A stretch of 64,000 nucleotides of DNA from Antitrichia curtipendula (GCA_951230915.1 OX579638.1:1940696-2004695); one strand, 5' to 3'; counted from the stretch's first letter, positions 1 to 13,270 are shown. The notes: generated by a model from the letters alone, not told the origin. Made by a program: numbers and translations.

Positions 1-1
1 T

Positions 2-2831
2 CCCATAGCCAACAGTTTCCAGGCCATTTCAGAGCCATATGCGAACGGTTATGGAAATGCATTACAAGATCGTTTCCTCTTGGCTCAAGCAACACAAGCA
101 CAAGCACGTGCGCAAGCCTTCAACAATGGACCTTATTATGACCTCCCTCAACACAATGCTTCAGCTTATGACACGCGATTCTCTGCCCCTATGGATCTAG
201 TACCCCCTAGTCATCTTCCAGAAATATTTGAGCAAAATGTATACCCAAATAGGCTACCCATTCAATGGCCCATGTCTGAGCCTTTACTTGTCAGAGAGCC
301 ATTAATCAGGGAGCCCATAATTAGAGAGCCAGAAAGTCTATTAAGTTCACCATCCTCAACCCCAAGTACACCAGGTGCTGCTAAGGAGCCTCGTCTTCCT
401 GGCATGATATTTGGATGCACTAGTGAAACCTACATAGAGTGCATGCAATTGAAGTTGTTTGCATTGCCAGCAACCAACAAAACTGAGGTGAGACATATCA
501 TTTAATCAATGGTTTATAGTAAATCAGACTTTTTGAAGAACTTTTAGTCAACATTATAAAAGCCTCTCCTCACTTGGAACCATAGGAGAGGCTTTGTCCT
601 TGTAGCACTTGTAGATGTGGTTCATTTTTTGAAAAAGATCCTACTCAAACTTCTTCACATGTAGGGTTTGTCAATGCAATTGAGCCTTGTCGCTTTTGGT
701 CAGCTATCAATAAAATTCTTTCATAATTCATAGACAAGTCTCCCTATTATCTCAATCATCATCCCTATTTATCAGGGGACACCTCTATATGATATGAATT
801 CATGGAGAAATTTTTGTTTGTGGTGTCAAAAAATTCCTTGATGGAGTCTAAAAATGATGAACTAAGCAAAGAATCTTGACCGATATTTCTAAAACATCCG
901 CCTGGGATTGTGAAGCGAAGACTGATTTTTAGTGGAAAATTCATCATTCAGGTTATGAAAGTGGCACCAGGGACAAAATTGTTCTTGTACAACTACACTG
1001 AAAGGGAGTTATCAGGAGTTTTTGAAGCAACCTCACATGGAGACATGAATCTCATACCAGAGGCTTTTCAGGGCTTTTTCCCAGCTCAGGTGTGACCCAG
1101 TTTTTATCTGAATATGGAGGAATTGTAAAAAACTAACGAACTGAATTGATTTCATGTATGCATTCTTGTTCACAACTTGCAATAGTTAGAGAATGAATTT
1201 TGGGGTGTTTGGGGGGTGTCATCCTAGCTTGTAGTTAATATTATTGATATGACATTTACCAAATTTGATCTTGGTTTCTGAGTCTCCTTCCGATTTAGTG
1301 CTAAGACTCAAAACTAGGAAAGTCAATTCACTCTAACTGATGTGTTAATTTTTAGTCACCGACACAAAAACTAAATTTTCTACCAATTTTGTAGGAACAA
1401 GATTCACTCTTGTATTTCCTGTGTAATTTGAAATTTGCTATTTACACAAATCTTGTAGAAGGTGGAAATCAAGTTGAAATACCTATAAATTTTGAAATGG
1501 ATGAAATATCATATAATAGAGTTAATCGTAAAGTTCATCTTGTGTTTGTAAACGGGTGTAAGAGGAAGGTTTAATAGCGAGAATAGTATAAAAGAAACAC
1601 AACACCAAACTCCATCAACCCCCAGTTTTGGTGCTCCAAGGAGTTTCATCCTGTGTTTTCCCCAAACTTTGACTCATGGTCCCACATTGCACACACTTTA
1701 CAATGAACTGTAATATGTGAAAAAGTTAAGTCTTTATTGAGATTGTGCGCAACATCACGCATTCTGATTTTTTCTAGAAAAGCTGTGCAGGTATGCATCC
1801 AGTGTGTACAGAAATGTCCCAATCTTTCATTGAAAGCATTCAAAGAAGCCATTAGTGAAAACTTTGACAAAAAAGGTCTCAAGTTCAGATATTCCCTCAA
1901 TGATACGCAGGTAACTAACTATCAAATAAGATTATTTTCTCATAAGATAGTGTTGTGATTATCAATTGAAGAGATAAATCAGTTGATTACACATTAAGGT
2001 AACCACACCTCAAATCAAACAAATAAGCAATACAACATGGTTTCCATTACTATATCAAAAAAACGTGTAGTTGATCTTGTTGGTAGTCAAAAGGTGATTC
2101 TAGATTCTCTTTAAATGCATATTTTGAACACCATATGAATAAAATATGAATATTCAAAGTGCTGAGAAAAATAGGTGTTTCTAAAACCGCCCCTAGATTC
2201 TCATGAATAGTGGGAGTATATTTTTAGGCAAGAATTTGTACGGGGCGGTTTTAGAAAGGGGTCAAAATTAGGTGTAGTTACCTTAAAGGATGTCATTGTG
2301 GATTTTTTCTAGGGGTCTTTGATTGTTGAATTGCTAGGTGGAATTGATGATTGGACATCCAAAATTAATTAAACATAAAATTAGATGTAAATGCTACTTT
2401 TTGCCCTTAATAATACTATCAATATCAAAAAATAATAATTAATAAAATTTAAGAAAAAAATATCAATCACAATTGGACATTGAAGAAAGATTTTCTTTTG
2501 AACTTTGAATTTTCCAACTCATTAATGACCAAAGAAAGCTATTTATCATTTTGAAAAAGATACAAAATTGGTTGGGATATATAGTTATTTGGCTCTTGGA
2601 TTTCAGTTTCTAGAAGTCATTTACAAATTCATTGATGCTATTGTCTTCCATATATACATTTATTAATTGCAATGGATATGTGATGGCACCAAAATTGTGC
2701 AGGTCAGTAAATTGGTAACACTTTTTCAACAAGAGGCAAAACGTTGGAAAAAACAAAAGAAACAACAATACCAAAATAGGTCGTTTGGATTACAACCCAA
2801 CCTACGATCTGGTTATCCAACCCGTGATGAG
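2..2831 (+). CDS. DCD-domain (Development and Cell Death) protein, partial at left edge
   Basis: Plant DCD-domain gene; family members act in stress and cell-death responses, but the exact role here is unknown. Exons: <2-487, 952-1089, 1791-1910, 2703-2831, all phase 0 with GT-AG borders. The reading frame is open back to the window edge, so the 5' end is missing. Exon 1 begins with an Ala/Gln-rich low-complexity stretch, then REP-type repeats and Ser/Pro linker, then the DCD start (LPGMIFGCTSETYIECMQ, core LFALPATNK). Exon 2 carries KLFLYNY, SGVFEATSHG and FPAQ, the hallmark DCD core motifs. Exon 3 supplies the C-terminal part of the domain (FKEAISENF, KGLKFRYSLNDTQ). Exon 4 is Lys/Gln-rich (WKKQKKQQYQ) and follows the domain. 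The end of the protein is not certain; 4679-4885 is a candidate last exon. Intron 3 contains a 285-bp MITE. Confidence 0.88.
1998..2282. mobile_element. 285-bp MITE (family E) flanked by TTAA, in DCD intron 3
   Basis: Terminal inverted repeats GGTAACCACACCT / AGGTGTAGTTACC, flanked on both sides by TTAA (1994-1997 and 2283-2286). A second, inner inverted pair (CTAAAACCGCCCC / GGGGCGGTTTTAG) lies near the right half. A second copy is at 53679-53961 and a solo end at about 16508. No coding capacity. Confidence 0.8.
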
Positions 2832-4678
2832 GTATGCTTTTCAAAATTGTTAGAAATCTTTTTTCAATCAATTGTTGCTAATATGTTGTTGGTTTTTTGG
2901 GATGCAATTAAGACATTGTTTCCTCATTTAAAAAGACTAATGCGTGACAATCCTTGAATACACTTTAGATTGTAAAGATTTTAGTACATCCATATGTGAA
3001 AGGAGTTGTTAGCTAAGGCCATTTTAATAATATAATTGGGATCAATATAAAAGATAAATCATTCATTCATCACAATTGAAGTCAAAAGTTGCATTGAAAG
3101 AATACATGCAATATCCAATACTTCGGACGCTAAATATGACATGAACTATAAAGTAACAATGCAAAATCTATTTTTCCATAATAAATAACTATGAAGAATA
3201 GTAATCCCATAAAGAGTAAAAAATTTCAAAAGTAACAATAGGAAGTGAAAAGAGTTTTTAAGGCAACCAAAAGGAGTCACAACATTTTATTCTTCCAAGT
3301 GTGTACTTTAAGAGGAGTTTATTGTCAATTGCAAGTATTACCTATACATTAGATTTTCACAATTCATAATTTCTAGTTGAACGCTCAAAATATTACAAAC
3401 CCATTTGATTTCATTTTCACTTTGATTTTTTGAATGTACTTATAATTTTTTGATAGCCACACCATATTAAGATCTTAAATTCAACAATTATGTCATATAC
3501 AGGTCACTTGACTAATCCTCCTGAATATTTGACTTACATGTTACCCCCCCTAAAGTGCAAAAGAAATTTGGTTTGAACATTGAATGTGTTTATAAAAATT
3601 AAATAAAATTGGACAAATGAAAGTTAACACTAAGTTACTCAAAAAACATGAAGGGCGGCTCTTGGACTGTCACCCGACGTTGATATAATAATCAAACCTT
3701 CACATGATTGATAAACGTTCACCTGACTGATTGATAAGAGATTCATACCATAGCCAAATTAATTTGACAAAATTGATCACTTAATTAAATCCAACTGATG
3801 AAACTTACCACCCTTCGTGTTGCATGTTGCATGTTGCAAATGACAGCTCCACTTCAGGCGCCAGCTTCAAAGTGAGCCGGCATCTTTCATTCCACCCCCC
3901 AAGTGGGCACGTTTATTTTAAACTACTCAAATTCCCACTCCAGCTCTGATTTTAGTCCAACTTGAAAATATGAAAACTGGACCAGTCTAATAATAGTAGT
4001 AACTAGGTACAGTAGCAAAAAGTGGTGGTTCAGGGGGTTGCCCACCTTACATTACATTGGTGGAGTGCTAAATGGTATTCAAATCCAGATGACAATGTTT
4101 ATTAGTTCTAAACTGTTATTTTGACTCTATGTACGATGTCAAGTGGAGGCACAAGCACCAAAGTCTCTTTGACAATCTTAGTAGAAAAATCTCAACGTTT
4201 TTCTTTCAAATCTAGAGCTTGGATGCACATACACAACAATACCAGAAGCCCAGGCTTTGACTAAGTTAACTTAGCACTGACAGGAAGCTTGACAATAGAA
4301 TGCATGATGAAGCACTACTACGTAATCTGGTCAGAGCGGCGTACTAAAAAATTTGTATTGAGCAGTCCAGATTATGAAGTTCAGAAACAAGGGAAGCGAT
4401 TAGATATCACATGTCCGAAACATGACACTCAGATAAGTTGTCTACGCAGATTTCTAAAGTCGTCACACACTACACAAACACATGCAAATCAAATTCCTAA
4501 TAGCTTAGCAAGCATTTTTTTAGTGCAGTAAGCACCATGAGAATTGCCAAGCAGATCCTACACCTCAACATGCAAACCAAAATCATGAATTCATGATCTA
4601 CCTCATAGTGTAGAACTCAAATACAGATACAGGCATTGCTCAATGGGAATAACTACAAGTAGAGCCCACAGCCGTAAG
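2832..4678. other. Downstream part of DCD locus, no firm exon
   Basis: AT-rich to about 3800, then more balanced composition to 4680. The frame continuing past the exon 4 donor at 2832 runs to a stop at about 2957 and looks like intron read-through. Short ORFs such as 4289-4531 show no recognisable motif. Most likely intron and/or 3' UTR of the DCD gene. Confidence 0.4.
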
Positions 4679-4885
4679 AATATCCCCGGACCATATCTGA
4701 AGTCACCTGAACTCGAGCACCCTTCAGTTGAGCCGCTTAGTTTCCAACTACCCAGGTACTCTCAAGTAACGCGGTACTTGCAGCCATGTACTGAACAACA
4801 TGGCAGGACAAAAGACGAAAAGGTCCATACAACGTCAAAAATATCTACCAGCGATGGCCTCACAGAAAATCAACAAGAAATTTAA
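4679..4885 (+). CDS. Possible terminal exon of the DCD gene (uncertain)
   Basis: An open frame of 68 codons plus TAA lies 1.8 kb downstream of the last firm DCD exon. It could be entered at the AG ending at 4678 in phase 0, which matches the phase in which exon 4 leaves. Base composition is more balanced than the flanking AT-rich DNA. The peptide is rich in Pro, Ser, Gln and Lys (it contains PELEHPSVEPLSFQLP), with no domain I recognise. The acceptor has a poor pyrimidine tract, so this may equally be 3' UTR or chance. Confidence 0.22.
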   Translation, partial: NIPGPYLKSPELEHPSVEPLSFQLPRYSQVTRYLQPCTEQHGRTKDEKVHTTSKISTSDGLTENQQEI

Positions 4886-5173
4886 GACATTTGGATGAAT
4901 CGAGAAGTAATCTTTTATGTAATAAATTGAAAGTACTCACCTCCTCATACAACATGTCAAGGAAGAATGTTGGCCCACTCTTCGCTTCTTGCTCTTACAG
5001 CCTCTGCTTTCTAACTAAACTAGATAAAGAGTAACTTCATTTTTAAAAGCTAATGACAACCTAAATACACATCTGGAAATTGGAGAGTTTCTGTAAGGTG
5101 CAACCTAACAAGTATGGATCCCAAAAACCAATACTAGCCTACTTGCCAAGGAACAAACCTTCCAGGAAAACCT

Positions 5174-7486
5174 CTAATCGATCTTCACCGACGAAAACAA
5201 GTAGTGCACGAAGTAGAAGGACGTGAGGAACCCAACAGTGCCCGTGGCAAACAAGATGGCGATCACCATGAGGAGAGAGTACCCCACGTACAGAACCGCG
5301 GACACAGGTCCGCTCAAGCTGTGCAGATCGAAAACAAGGTAATTGATCGAGTACAAGAACACGTAGAGAGCAACAGACCCGGAAGCGAAGAAAGACTTCC
5401 ACCACCACCGATGATCCTCAACACACAAGTGCATGTACGTCAGCACCACCGCCACCTCCGCACAGACGATGACCAGCAGAATTAACACCACGAACAGAAA
5501 CCCGAACACGTAGTACACCCGTCCCATCCAGATGCTGGACATGATGAAAAAGAGCTCGATGAAGAGAGTACCGAAGGGCAGAGTTCCAGCACCGAGCACA
5601 AGCAGCCATGAGGGATACCGCTGGGGAGGAATCTCTCGCGGAATCTGATTCGTTCGCACCGGGAAGGTGATCGGCTCAGCCTTGGCACCAAGATACCCCC
5701 CGAGAAGGGTCAACGGCACAGAAATGGTGAACCACAACAGCAGAAGGACGAAGTAGAGCGAGATAGGGATGGCACCCGTGCTCTCACGAGACCACAAGAG
5801 AAAGTTGAGGATGGTGAGTATCGTGAACGCAATTCCGGGGAAAAAGCAGGCCGTCTTCCACGCGATAGGTCTCCATCCAGATTGCGTCCCCTTGAGCGTG
5901 CACCACAGCCGCGAAGACACGTACCCGGCAATGATACCCAGGAACAAATACAACAGCACCATCCCCGTCAAAAGCATCCCTCGCGACGCAGGCGACATGA
6001 ACCCCAGAGCAGCGAACAAGATCGTCACCACAGCCATCCCGAGGATTTGCACTCCATCACCAACCACAACACAGAGTAGCTGAGGGTTTTCTGGTGCCCG
6101 GAACACATCCCCAACCACCAGCTTCCATCCAGAAAGCTCCTCGTTCATCTGCGCTTGTGCCTCCTTATCCAACTCCTCGTACTTCGTCAAGTCCCGCCGC
6201 ACCGTCCGAAGGAAAATCACAAACACGATTCCGGCAAGGAAGGCGATAACCATAAGCGAGTTCAAAATGGAGAACCAGTGGACTCTTGCGCCTTCCATCT
6301 TCAAATACGCGTCCCATCTGCTCGGCCATCGGATGTCACTGTCCTGGAAATGCACACTGTACGAGTACACGATCTTCTCTCCTTTCCTGATCGGTTGGTG
6401 CGGCTTATCAGGATCACAATCAGAAACGGGAAGAGGACCGTTCTCTGCCACCAACTCGGCAGCTTTCGCATCACGCACGACAGAACAAGGCACGACCTCA
6501 AACCCTACCACCATGAACGTCCCCGTCAAGTTCTGTTGTGTCGCAGCAGGCATGGCATCCAAGCCTTCTCCAGTCCCCAAAACCGCCCCCGAAGAAGCAT
6601 CCTTCTCATAAGCATGCACCAACACTTTGAACTTCAAATGATTATAAACGTAATGCTGCTTGTCGCTATCCAGCTTGAACCCAATCGGCGACCCCGTCCA
6701 CCGCAACAAATTCTCCGAGTTCTTCTGCTTAGTAAAGCGAGAGACCGGCAGATTGTCCAGCATTAAGTTCACCTGGCAATAATCATCGAACCCGCTTATT
6801 AAAATACTGTCCATCACCAGTGTAACAAACGCTTCAAGACCGAATCAGGCTAACAAAAACCACAACATTTGAATCATATCCAAAAATTTACAGTATCTCT
6901 TCCTCTCCAATGACTAACCAGCTACTCTGCGAATCAAACCTTTTTCCAACGAAATTCTTAATTTGCTTCCCAAACCAAACAACACAAAGAAAATGATAAA
7001 TAGGTAGACACCTTCGAATGCACGTATCTAAAAACGAGAAAGGAGAGCACAACATCCTTAACAGACTTTAAACGGAGTGCCCACTCATCACGAAGAGATC
7101 TTGGAAAACCTCACCTGGTAATAATCATCGATGCGCTTCCGGAAATGCTTCACATCGCCCTCGGTTAGCGCATTCTTGACGCACACCTTTACATCGTCCT
7201 GGTCCGTTTTCATTTGAAACTTATACGGCGAGTTTTCGATCTGGTCTCCCATGAGAAGCTCCCCGATATTCTCCCCGACTTTCTGGATCCCTTCCTTGGG
7301 CTGACAGAACGGAAGCGAGTAGTACGAGTAGGGGAGCTCCGTCTCAATCGACGTGATGGAGTTCACCTTGACCTCCAGCTTGGCGCCTTTCCTGTAGGGA
7401 TGCAAGTACGTCCCGGGCAAGTAGAACGCCTGCACGGGGGTGATGCACAACAACAGCAAGCAAGCGACAGCAACGCACAGATCCAT
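5174..7486 (-). CDS. Transmembrane 9 superfamily (nonaspanin/EMP70) protein, TM9SF4-like
   Basis: Endomembrane nine-span protein of the nonaspanin family, which in plants resides in Golgi/endosomes and is linked to protein sorting. Exons on the minus strand: 7486-7115 (124 codons) and 6772-5174 (532 codons plus stop), intron of 342 bp, phase 0, joining DDYYQ to VNLMLDNLPV. Total 656 aa, the usual length for this plant subgroup. Residues 1-20 form a signal peptide ending VQA. A lumenal domain follows to about 289, with a possible N-glycan site NLT near 205 and the family segment FMVVGFEVVPCSV. The first membrane span is about 290-313, followed by a soluble loop and a cluster of eight hydrophobic spans. 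The C-terminus SVKID is the KxD/E COPI-binding retention motif. Start 7486 is chosen because it gives a clean signal peptide in a good context; ATG 7543 would add 19 basic residues. Confidence 0.95.
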
Positions 7487-7901
7487 GGCCACCACTCGGT
7501 TAGGGTTTGGTGCCCGCTTTGGTTCCCGACTGCGGCGTGCCATGCTTTTGAGCGCAAATAAAAAGAGTTGTAGCTGCTGAATGAAAGTGTGCCAACGCAA
7601 GTGCCGCCGTGAGCTCACGCACACAAAATGGTGCGAGCGCCAGACGTGACCAGCGAGCGGGACGGCGACAGAGAAGAGCAAGACGGAGAGAAACCGGGAG
7701 CATAATGGAAGGGAAAGGGAGTTGGCATCGAGGTCTGTATCGAGGTGCGGATCGAGATGTTGAAATGACTGTTGGGGATGTCGAACTGGCTTTGCAGTTT
7801 GCTTTTCAGTTTTGCTGTGGAGTGAACAACGGAGTGATTGTATTATTTTGGATTGTACAGTACACTCAAGGGGGGGGTACAGTAAGGTCCAATAATAATC
7901 T
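7487..7901. other. 5' flank of the TM9 gene
   Basis: GC-balanced to about 7700, then AT-rich. Probably 5' UTR and promoter of the minus-strand TM9 gene. No further gene is visible. Confidence 0.4.
7500..7508 (-). promoter_or_regulatory. Telo-box just upstream of the TM9 start
   Basis: AAACCCTAA on the minus strand, 14-22 bp before the chosen ATG. Telo-boxes are common in 5' regions of plant housekeeping genes. Function here is inferred. Confidence 0.4.
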
Positions 7902-9494
7902 CACAAACTGCCTATTGTGCCATTTAAAGATTTTTGCATAATGTAGAACACAAATTGACATTTTTCTTCTTGCATAAATAACATTTAATTGGATTACAAA
8001 ACTGCAATCAAGCTTACCAAATTTCAGTTTCAACAAAGCAAAACTATTAGTGGGATGGCAATTAGACCCTCAAGACTCTCTAAGTAAGGTGCTTAAAGGC
8101 TACTCATATCTTGGCTTAGAAGGCCAAATGGAGCTAAATGAGTCATCATGTGGTACCTTATTGCTATTATGACATTCCAAAGAAGGCATGATTTTGGGTG
8201 CTTTTTTGTTGCCAAAGCTTGATTGGCTATTCAAATTGATCGTGGCATTTTAGAAAATGATGCCAAAGCTAAGATGGAGGAAATGGTTTGGGGATAAATA
8301 GCCAGACTCATTGCAAAAAAATCACCACCAAATTTAACGAAATTACTGAAGTCCTAAAGTCAATGTGGATCCAATAGCTTTCAAAGAAGGTGACAACATG
8401 AATCCTATAAGTCATATTTGTGAACAATTAATAAGTAATATAGTCAATTAGTGAATATCTCCCTTAGTGGATAAAACAAATGAATATGGTGCATTTGTAA
8501 ACCTCAACAAATATAGATCTAAACACGTATTAACAAATCCAAATTAACACACATCTCAATAAACCCAGATAACAAAATAAACTTTAATTTTATAGCCAAT
8601 TAGTGAATATTAGTTGAGCCACATACTCAGTGGCACCAAAGTCCATCACTGACATAGGTGTTGCTTGGATTAAACCAATGATCATTGTACTTGAGCCCCC
8701 AATTTACCCTGCTTGTCATGGTTACAATAATTTGTTCCTCTATTAAAACATTGAGTACACAATTCTTATTGGCCCTTTGGTGGAGGGAAAGCTTATGTCA
8801 CAATGGTCCATGCCATGTCAAATTTTGTTCTTTAATGAACTTAATATTAATTATAATTTACAAAAAAGGGCCAACTGCCACCCCATATTTTTTCTATTGT
8901 CCATTTTTTGATAAATTGTTTCATTTAATATTCATAGTTTTACATGATAATTGATTGAAAAACATTTGTGATTAGTTTTTAATTCAATTCCATAGATATG
9001 TTGAAAACATCCATACAAACATCTTTTATATTAAAAAAAAAGATCCATTAAATAACAAAAATATGATCTATGAAGAATTCAATGTGAGGTGTTGTATGAC
9101 CAAACTTTGTAAAATAAATATCTCTATTTTTTAACTAAATTTTGGAAAAGTAATTGTACTAGCATACTCAAATGTACAAAATTAGTTAATGGAAGAGGAT
9201 CAAATAGAAAAAATCTAGTTAAATTATAAAGATATCTTTTTTACAAAGTTTGGTCATATGACATTTGAGATTGACATTGAACTCTTCATAGATCATATTT
9301 TTGTTACTTAACATGGTGTTTTTAATATGAAAGATGTATTCATCAATAATGGAATTTTGCTTTTTGGAAACTAAAATTGGATTTGCTTGATTAGGATTGC
9401 CTAAGAATGGAATGTTAATTATGCAAGACAAAAAATGTCAATTGTATTCCGTATTATGCAAAAATCTTTGAATGGCATAGAGGGCAATTTGTAA
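7902..9494. mobile_element. Foldback-type element, family G, copy 1
   Basis: The outer ~150 bp at 7902-8045 reappears inverted at about 9345-9494 (shared motifs CATTTAAAGATTTTTGC / CATTCAAAGATTTTTGC and TTGACATTTTT). A second inverted pair lies inside: ATGATCTATGAAGAATTCAA near 9061 against its reverse complement near 9295. Related copies are at 27411-28232 and, as an end fragment, at 62390-62547. No protein is encoded. Confidence 0.6.
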
Positions 9495-11939
9495 CTGATT
9501 ATTACATCAGATTGTATGAGTGGGTGAAAGCATGCTACGGCCTATTTACTTTGGCACATTCAATAAAAAAATGTAAATAAAGTTTTTTTAATTTTGGATT
9601 CATGGTGAAGAAAGCTAACAAGATTCTACAGGTGGGCCAAATTTTTAGATTGTTTAATTTGTCTTGGAGTTAATGTTTTTTAAATTTTGTTTGTTTTTAT
9701 TTATTATATTTTTTAATTCATTTTCTTATTTAATTCCACAACATATCTTGTAGAAGGAATTAAATAATAAGAAAATTAGGCCCACTTGTAAAATCTTGCT
9801 ACTTTCTTCCTCCGACCAATTCAAATATTAAAATTTATATTTAAAGTAAAAATAAAAAATAAAACATATATATTAGTGAATAAAACTAGATATTGAGTAC
9901 AAATTGAAAAATGCGCTTGGATCCTAGAATACATTTGTAATGTCAATCATCATACCCAATTTATGCATGTAATTCTCCTTATTTATGTACACTTAAAATA
10001 AATAAATTCCTGAAATGGGACACTATGACATCAAAAGTGGTAGGCCATAGCGTGCTTTCCCACTCGTGAGTGAGCTTCCATATTGTGTGGGAATTGGAAA
10101 CTAGTTTTTTGAGTTTGTGAGAGTTGAAATTGCCTTTGACTAGTCTTATGATGCATAATTTTTTATGAGTGTAGGGAAAAACATATTTTAGAAGTAGCTT
10201 TATTTGTTGTTATACGAAAAGGCAACTACAAAGTTTGTGTCCAATGTTAACCTTTAAAGCTTTAAGCTTAATTTCAAGTCACTTTCATTTTGGGGTAGGC
10301 CCTTTCCGGTGCAATATTTGTTAGATCTTTGTAATTTTCTTTATCAAAGGTGTGTTTCATTAGTAGCTTGATGCCTAGAAAATTTCAAACAAATGCAAGT
10401 TACGGTTTAAAAGTTATGCTTCAAAAGGACACTTTTTCCAATTTTAGGCAACCATGATAGATAAAGCTAAAAAATTTATACACTCTCAACAAACTAGTTA
10501 ATATAGTTCCAAAAATTGATGTAAAACACACCTTTTGTAAAAATTCCACAAGAATCCAACAAATATCGCACCAAGAGAGGTCTGCCTAAAAGTGAAAAAT
10601 GACTTGAGATCATACCTCAAGGCTTTAAAGGTTAAAAATAATTTTCTAGAAGTCAGAAACTTACATACTCCCCCCCCCCCTCTTTATAACTAGCCTCTTC
10701 CAAAAATTCTGCTAGTAGACAATTCTAATTTTTCTGTTCTAGTTATTATTGATAACTTCCATGTAGGATTTTGTGAAATTTCTTTTGCCTTTTATGCAAG
10801 ATTTGATCCATTCTTGATGTATGGAAGTTCACCCTTGAAGTCACATCCTTCAACCTTTACTTTCCAAATTAGCCTCACCAAAAAGAAGGTGAAAGACTCG
10901 TATTGTTGGGTCTAAAAGGGAGAAAGGTGTTTAGATAGTCTTCATTCTTGCTTGACAAATTAGTATGCCAAACTACAAAATTGGGCATATGGACTCTTAG
11001 AATTGTTATGAACTTTTCAAATTAGGTGATTAGTTAGAATTAAAAACATTTCAAAATAATAAGATGAAATAAGAATAGGATCTTTGGATTTGAAGAGAGT
11101 TGATAGACTGAGCAAAATTGGTAGGATGACATTTGTATAGGGGTTTTATTTTTGAACCATCTCACTTTATGGATAACCACTCGGAGTTTGTGATTTCAAA
11201 AGAAGAAACTCGCTTTACAAAATCATTAAAAAACGTGCAATCTAAGAATGACATTTGAATAGTCCAATGATGTATTTATCTTCCCAAATTTTGGTTGTGG
11301 CTCCACTCTAAGGCCAGCTACATTTTTGTTGTCTTATGTACAATTGTCATGTTAGAGTGGTGATGCTCCTAGAGCATCTCTTACATTTCTACAAAAAGAA
11401 CTAATATAAAAAAACATGCAATTTGTTTAAAGGTTACTTGTTTATCCAATCTCTACAATATACTATGTTAAGTTTCAACTAATCACAAGTGCAAGAGATT
11501 TGTTTTTTTGCCAAAGTAAGAAATGTAGAAGAAAAAATAGTATTTGGAAAAGTTGTCAACCCATGTAAAAAATTGCTTACTAACTCGTTGTGGCTCAATC
11601 AAAAATTGTAAATTTAGATGGAAAGTGTGCAATTAATGCTTGAACCTTTATATTCTCATGACAATTGTTACAACAAACTAGTAACAATTTTGATAGTTAT
11701 AGCAAACCAATAAGCAATTTTGATTGAATTATACTAAATCAATAAGTCATTTTCAATTCCCTTGTAATTCTTACCAATAAATCACTAAGTATTTTTTTTT
11801 CACTGACATGGAATTAAAATTTGAGAATAACGTCATTAGAAGCCAAAAAAACCCCATGGTAAATATCAAAGAAAATTGAACTTTGGATCTCAAATGATTG
11901 AAATATATCCCCATTAGAGGCTCATTATCTTTGACAAAT
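9495..11939. other. AT-rich DNA without recognised features
   Basis: No ORF with coding character, and no paired ends found apart from a poly-C run at about 10671. Probably decayed repeat sequence. Confidence 0.5.
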
Positions 11940-11943
11940 TTAA

Positions 11944-12470
11944 TTCCTAAAGTCCCAAGGCCTTTTTTAGGGGGGTAAAACTATCTTTAGTATTGCAAAG
12001 AAAAAATAAGCTTTAAAATTATCTTTTTTGCATTTTAACTATAAGATCTTGAATATTTTAATACAATAATGTTTGACCATTTGAAACTTTGACCACAAAG
12101 ACTGCGAGATAATTGCGTTTCAAGCAAAGAAAATAAGTTTTTTTGCACTTCGCTTGATTAGATTTTGAGACTTTGAATCTTCTTAATTTAAACTTTTACA
12201 CTACAAAATTTGAATTAAAAAAATTAGATTGAAGAATTGAATTGAGAATCTAGGAAAAAAATTCAAAAATAAAAACTTTATTTTGTTCTTAAAAAAAATT
12301 GTTAAGTTGAACTAGATACAAGATAAAAGGAAAGCTAAATCATTGATAGCTCTAAAATGGAATTGAAACATAGTAACTCCGTTGATGAGATTGTTTTAGC
12401 AAGCATATTGAACCTTGTAGATTTTTTTTTTTTAATTTTGAAAAATGAGTTAACTATTGAAAAACACAAA
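11944..12470 (+). mobile_element. TTAA-family A element, decayed copy
   Basis: A degenerate left end after TTAA (11940-11943), then the internal family A order of motifs: TATTGCAAAGAAAAAATA, the AAACTTTGACCAC block, GAATCTTCTTAA and GAGAATCTAGG. It is truncated before the right terminus. Confidence 0.55.
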
Positions 12471-12522
12471 GAATCATTGACTAAATACTTTTCAGTATAA
12501 TATATCACAATTCACATATTAA

Positions 12523-13270
12523 CCCCTAAAGGACATAGACATTTCTTCCATCAAAAGACACTCAAAACTGCCATTTCTATTGCAAAGAAAAAAAAACTTT
12601 AGAAATTGTTTATTTTGCATATCTAACCATAGGATATTATACTAGATTGGTATAAGAATGTGTGGAAGAAATTTCAAGAGCTCTAACCACATGGATTGCA
12701 AGATATTTGCATTTAAAGTGAAAAAAACAAGTTTTTTTGCACCTTGTTCAACTAGATTTTTTGGCTTTGAATCTTCTTAACTTAAAATTTTTGCACTAAA
12801 GATGATGTTTTCCTAATATTTTATGTTGAATAGTTGAGTTGAGAATCTAGGGAAAAACAATTAGAAAAAAAACAATTAATTTTCCCTCATAAAAAAATTG
12901 TCAAGTAAAAATAGGTTCAAAAGTTAAAAGGAACACTATATTGTTAATAGCTTTAAGATGGAATTGAAACACAATAATTCCAATGGTTGGATTGTTTGAA
13001 TATGAAAATTAAACCCTATCTAACAATTTCTTTTGAAAAATTGTAAGAATTGCGTTAAAAAATGAATCCTATAAGTTATTTTTTCAAGAAGATGCTTAGA
13101 TTGCCCGAAAAACTAAGATAACATTGTCCATAACTTTCTTATCGCTAGTCCAAATAGAATGAATTAAAGATTCATATGTAGACAAAAATATAACTTTTGC
13201 CGCCTATTGAGTTAAACTGAGGATGACATAACTTTCGGATGCAAACAAAATGACAAATAAAAATTTCAAG
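12523..13270 (+). mobile_element. TTAA-family A element, right end lost
   Basis: Intact left end TTAA CCCCTAAAGGACATAG (TTAA at 12519-12522), followed by ACACTCAAAACTGCC, TATTGCAAAG and downstream motifs shared with the copies at 48748, 52432, 54424 and 60987. The right TTAA terminus is not recognisable. Confidence 0.7.

Noticed and set aside
5139..6501. Several 60-110 codon ORFs on both strands
   Set aside because: All overlap the TM9 exon in other frames; low-quality, Arg/Pro-rich shadow peptides.
6155..6766. 203-codon plus-strand ORF
   Set aside because: It is antisense to the TM9 exon, has no family motif, and is explained by the base composition of the coding strand opposite.
6773..6817. 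TM9 exon 2 frame starting at a GTG with MMDSILI...
   Set aside because: This stretch is intron; the AG at 6774-6773 (minus) joins DDYYQ of exon 1 to VNLML in phase.
7609..7941. 110-codon plus ORF upstream of TM9
   Set aside because: Arg-rich start in promoter/5' UTR sequence, then AT-rich tail; no homology signal.
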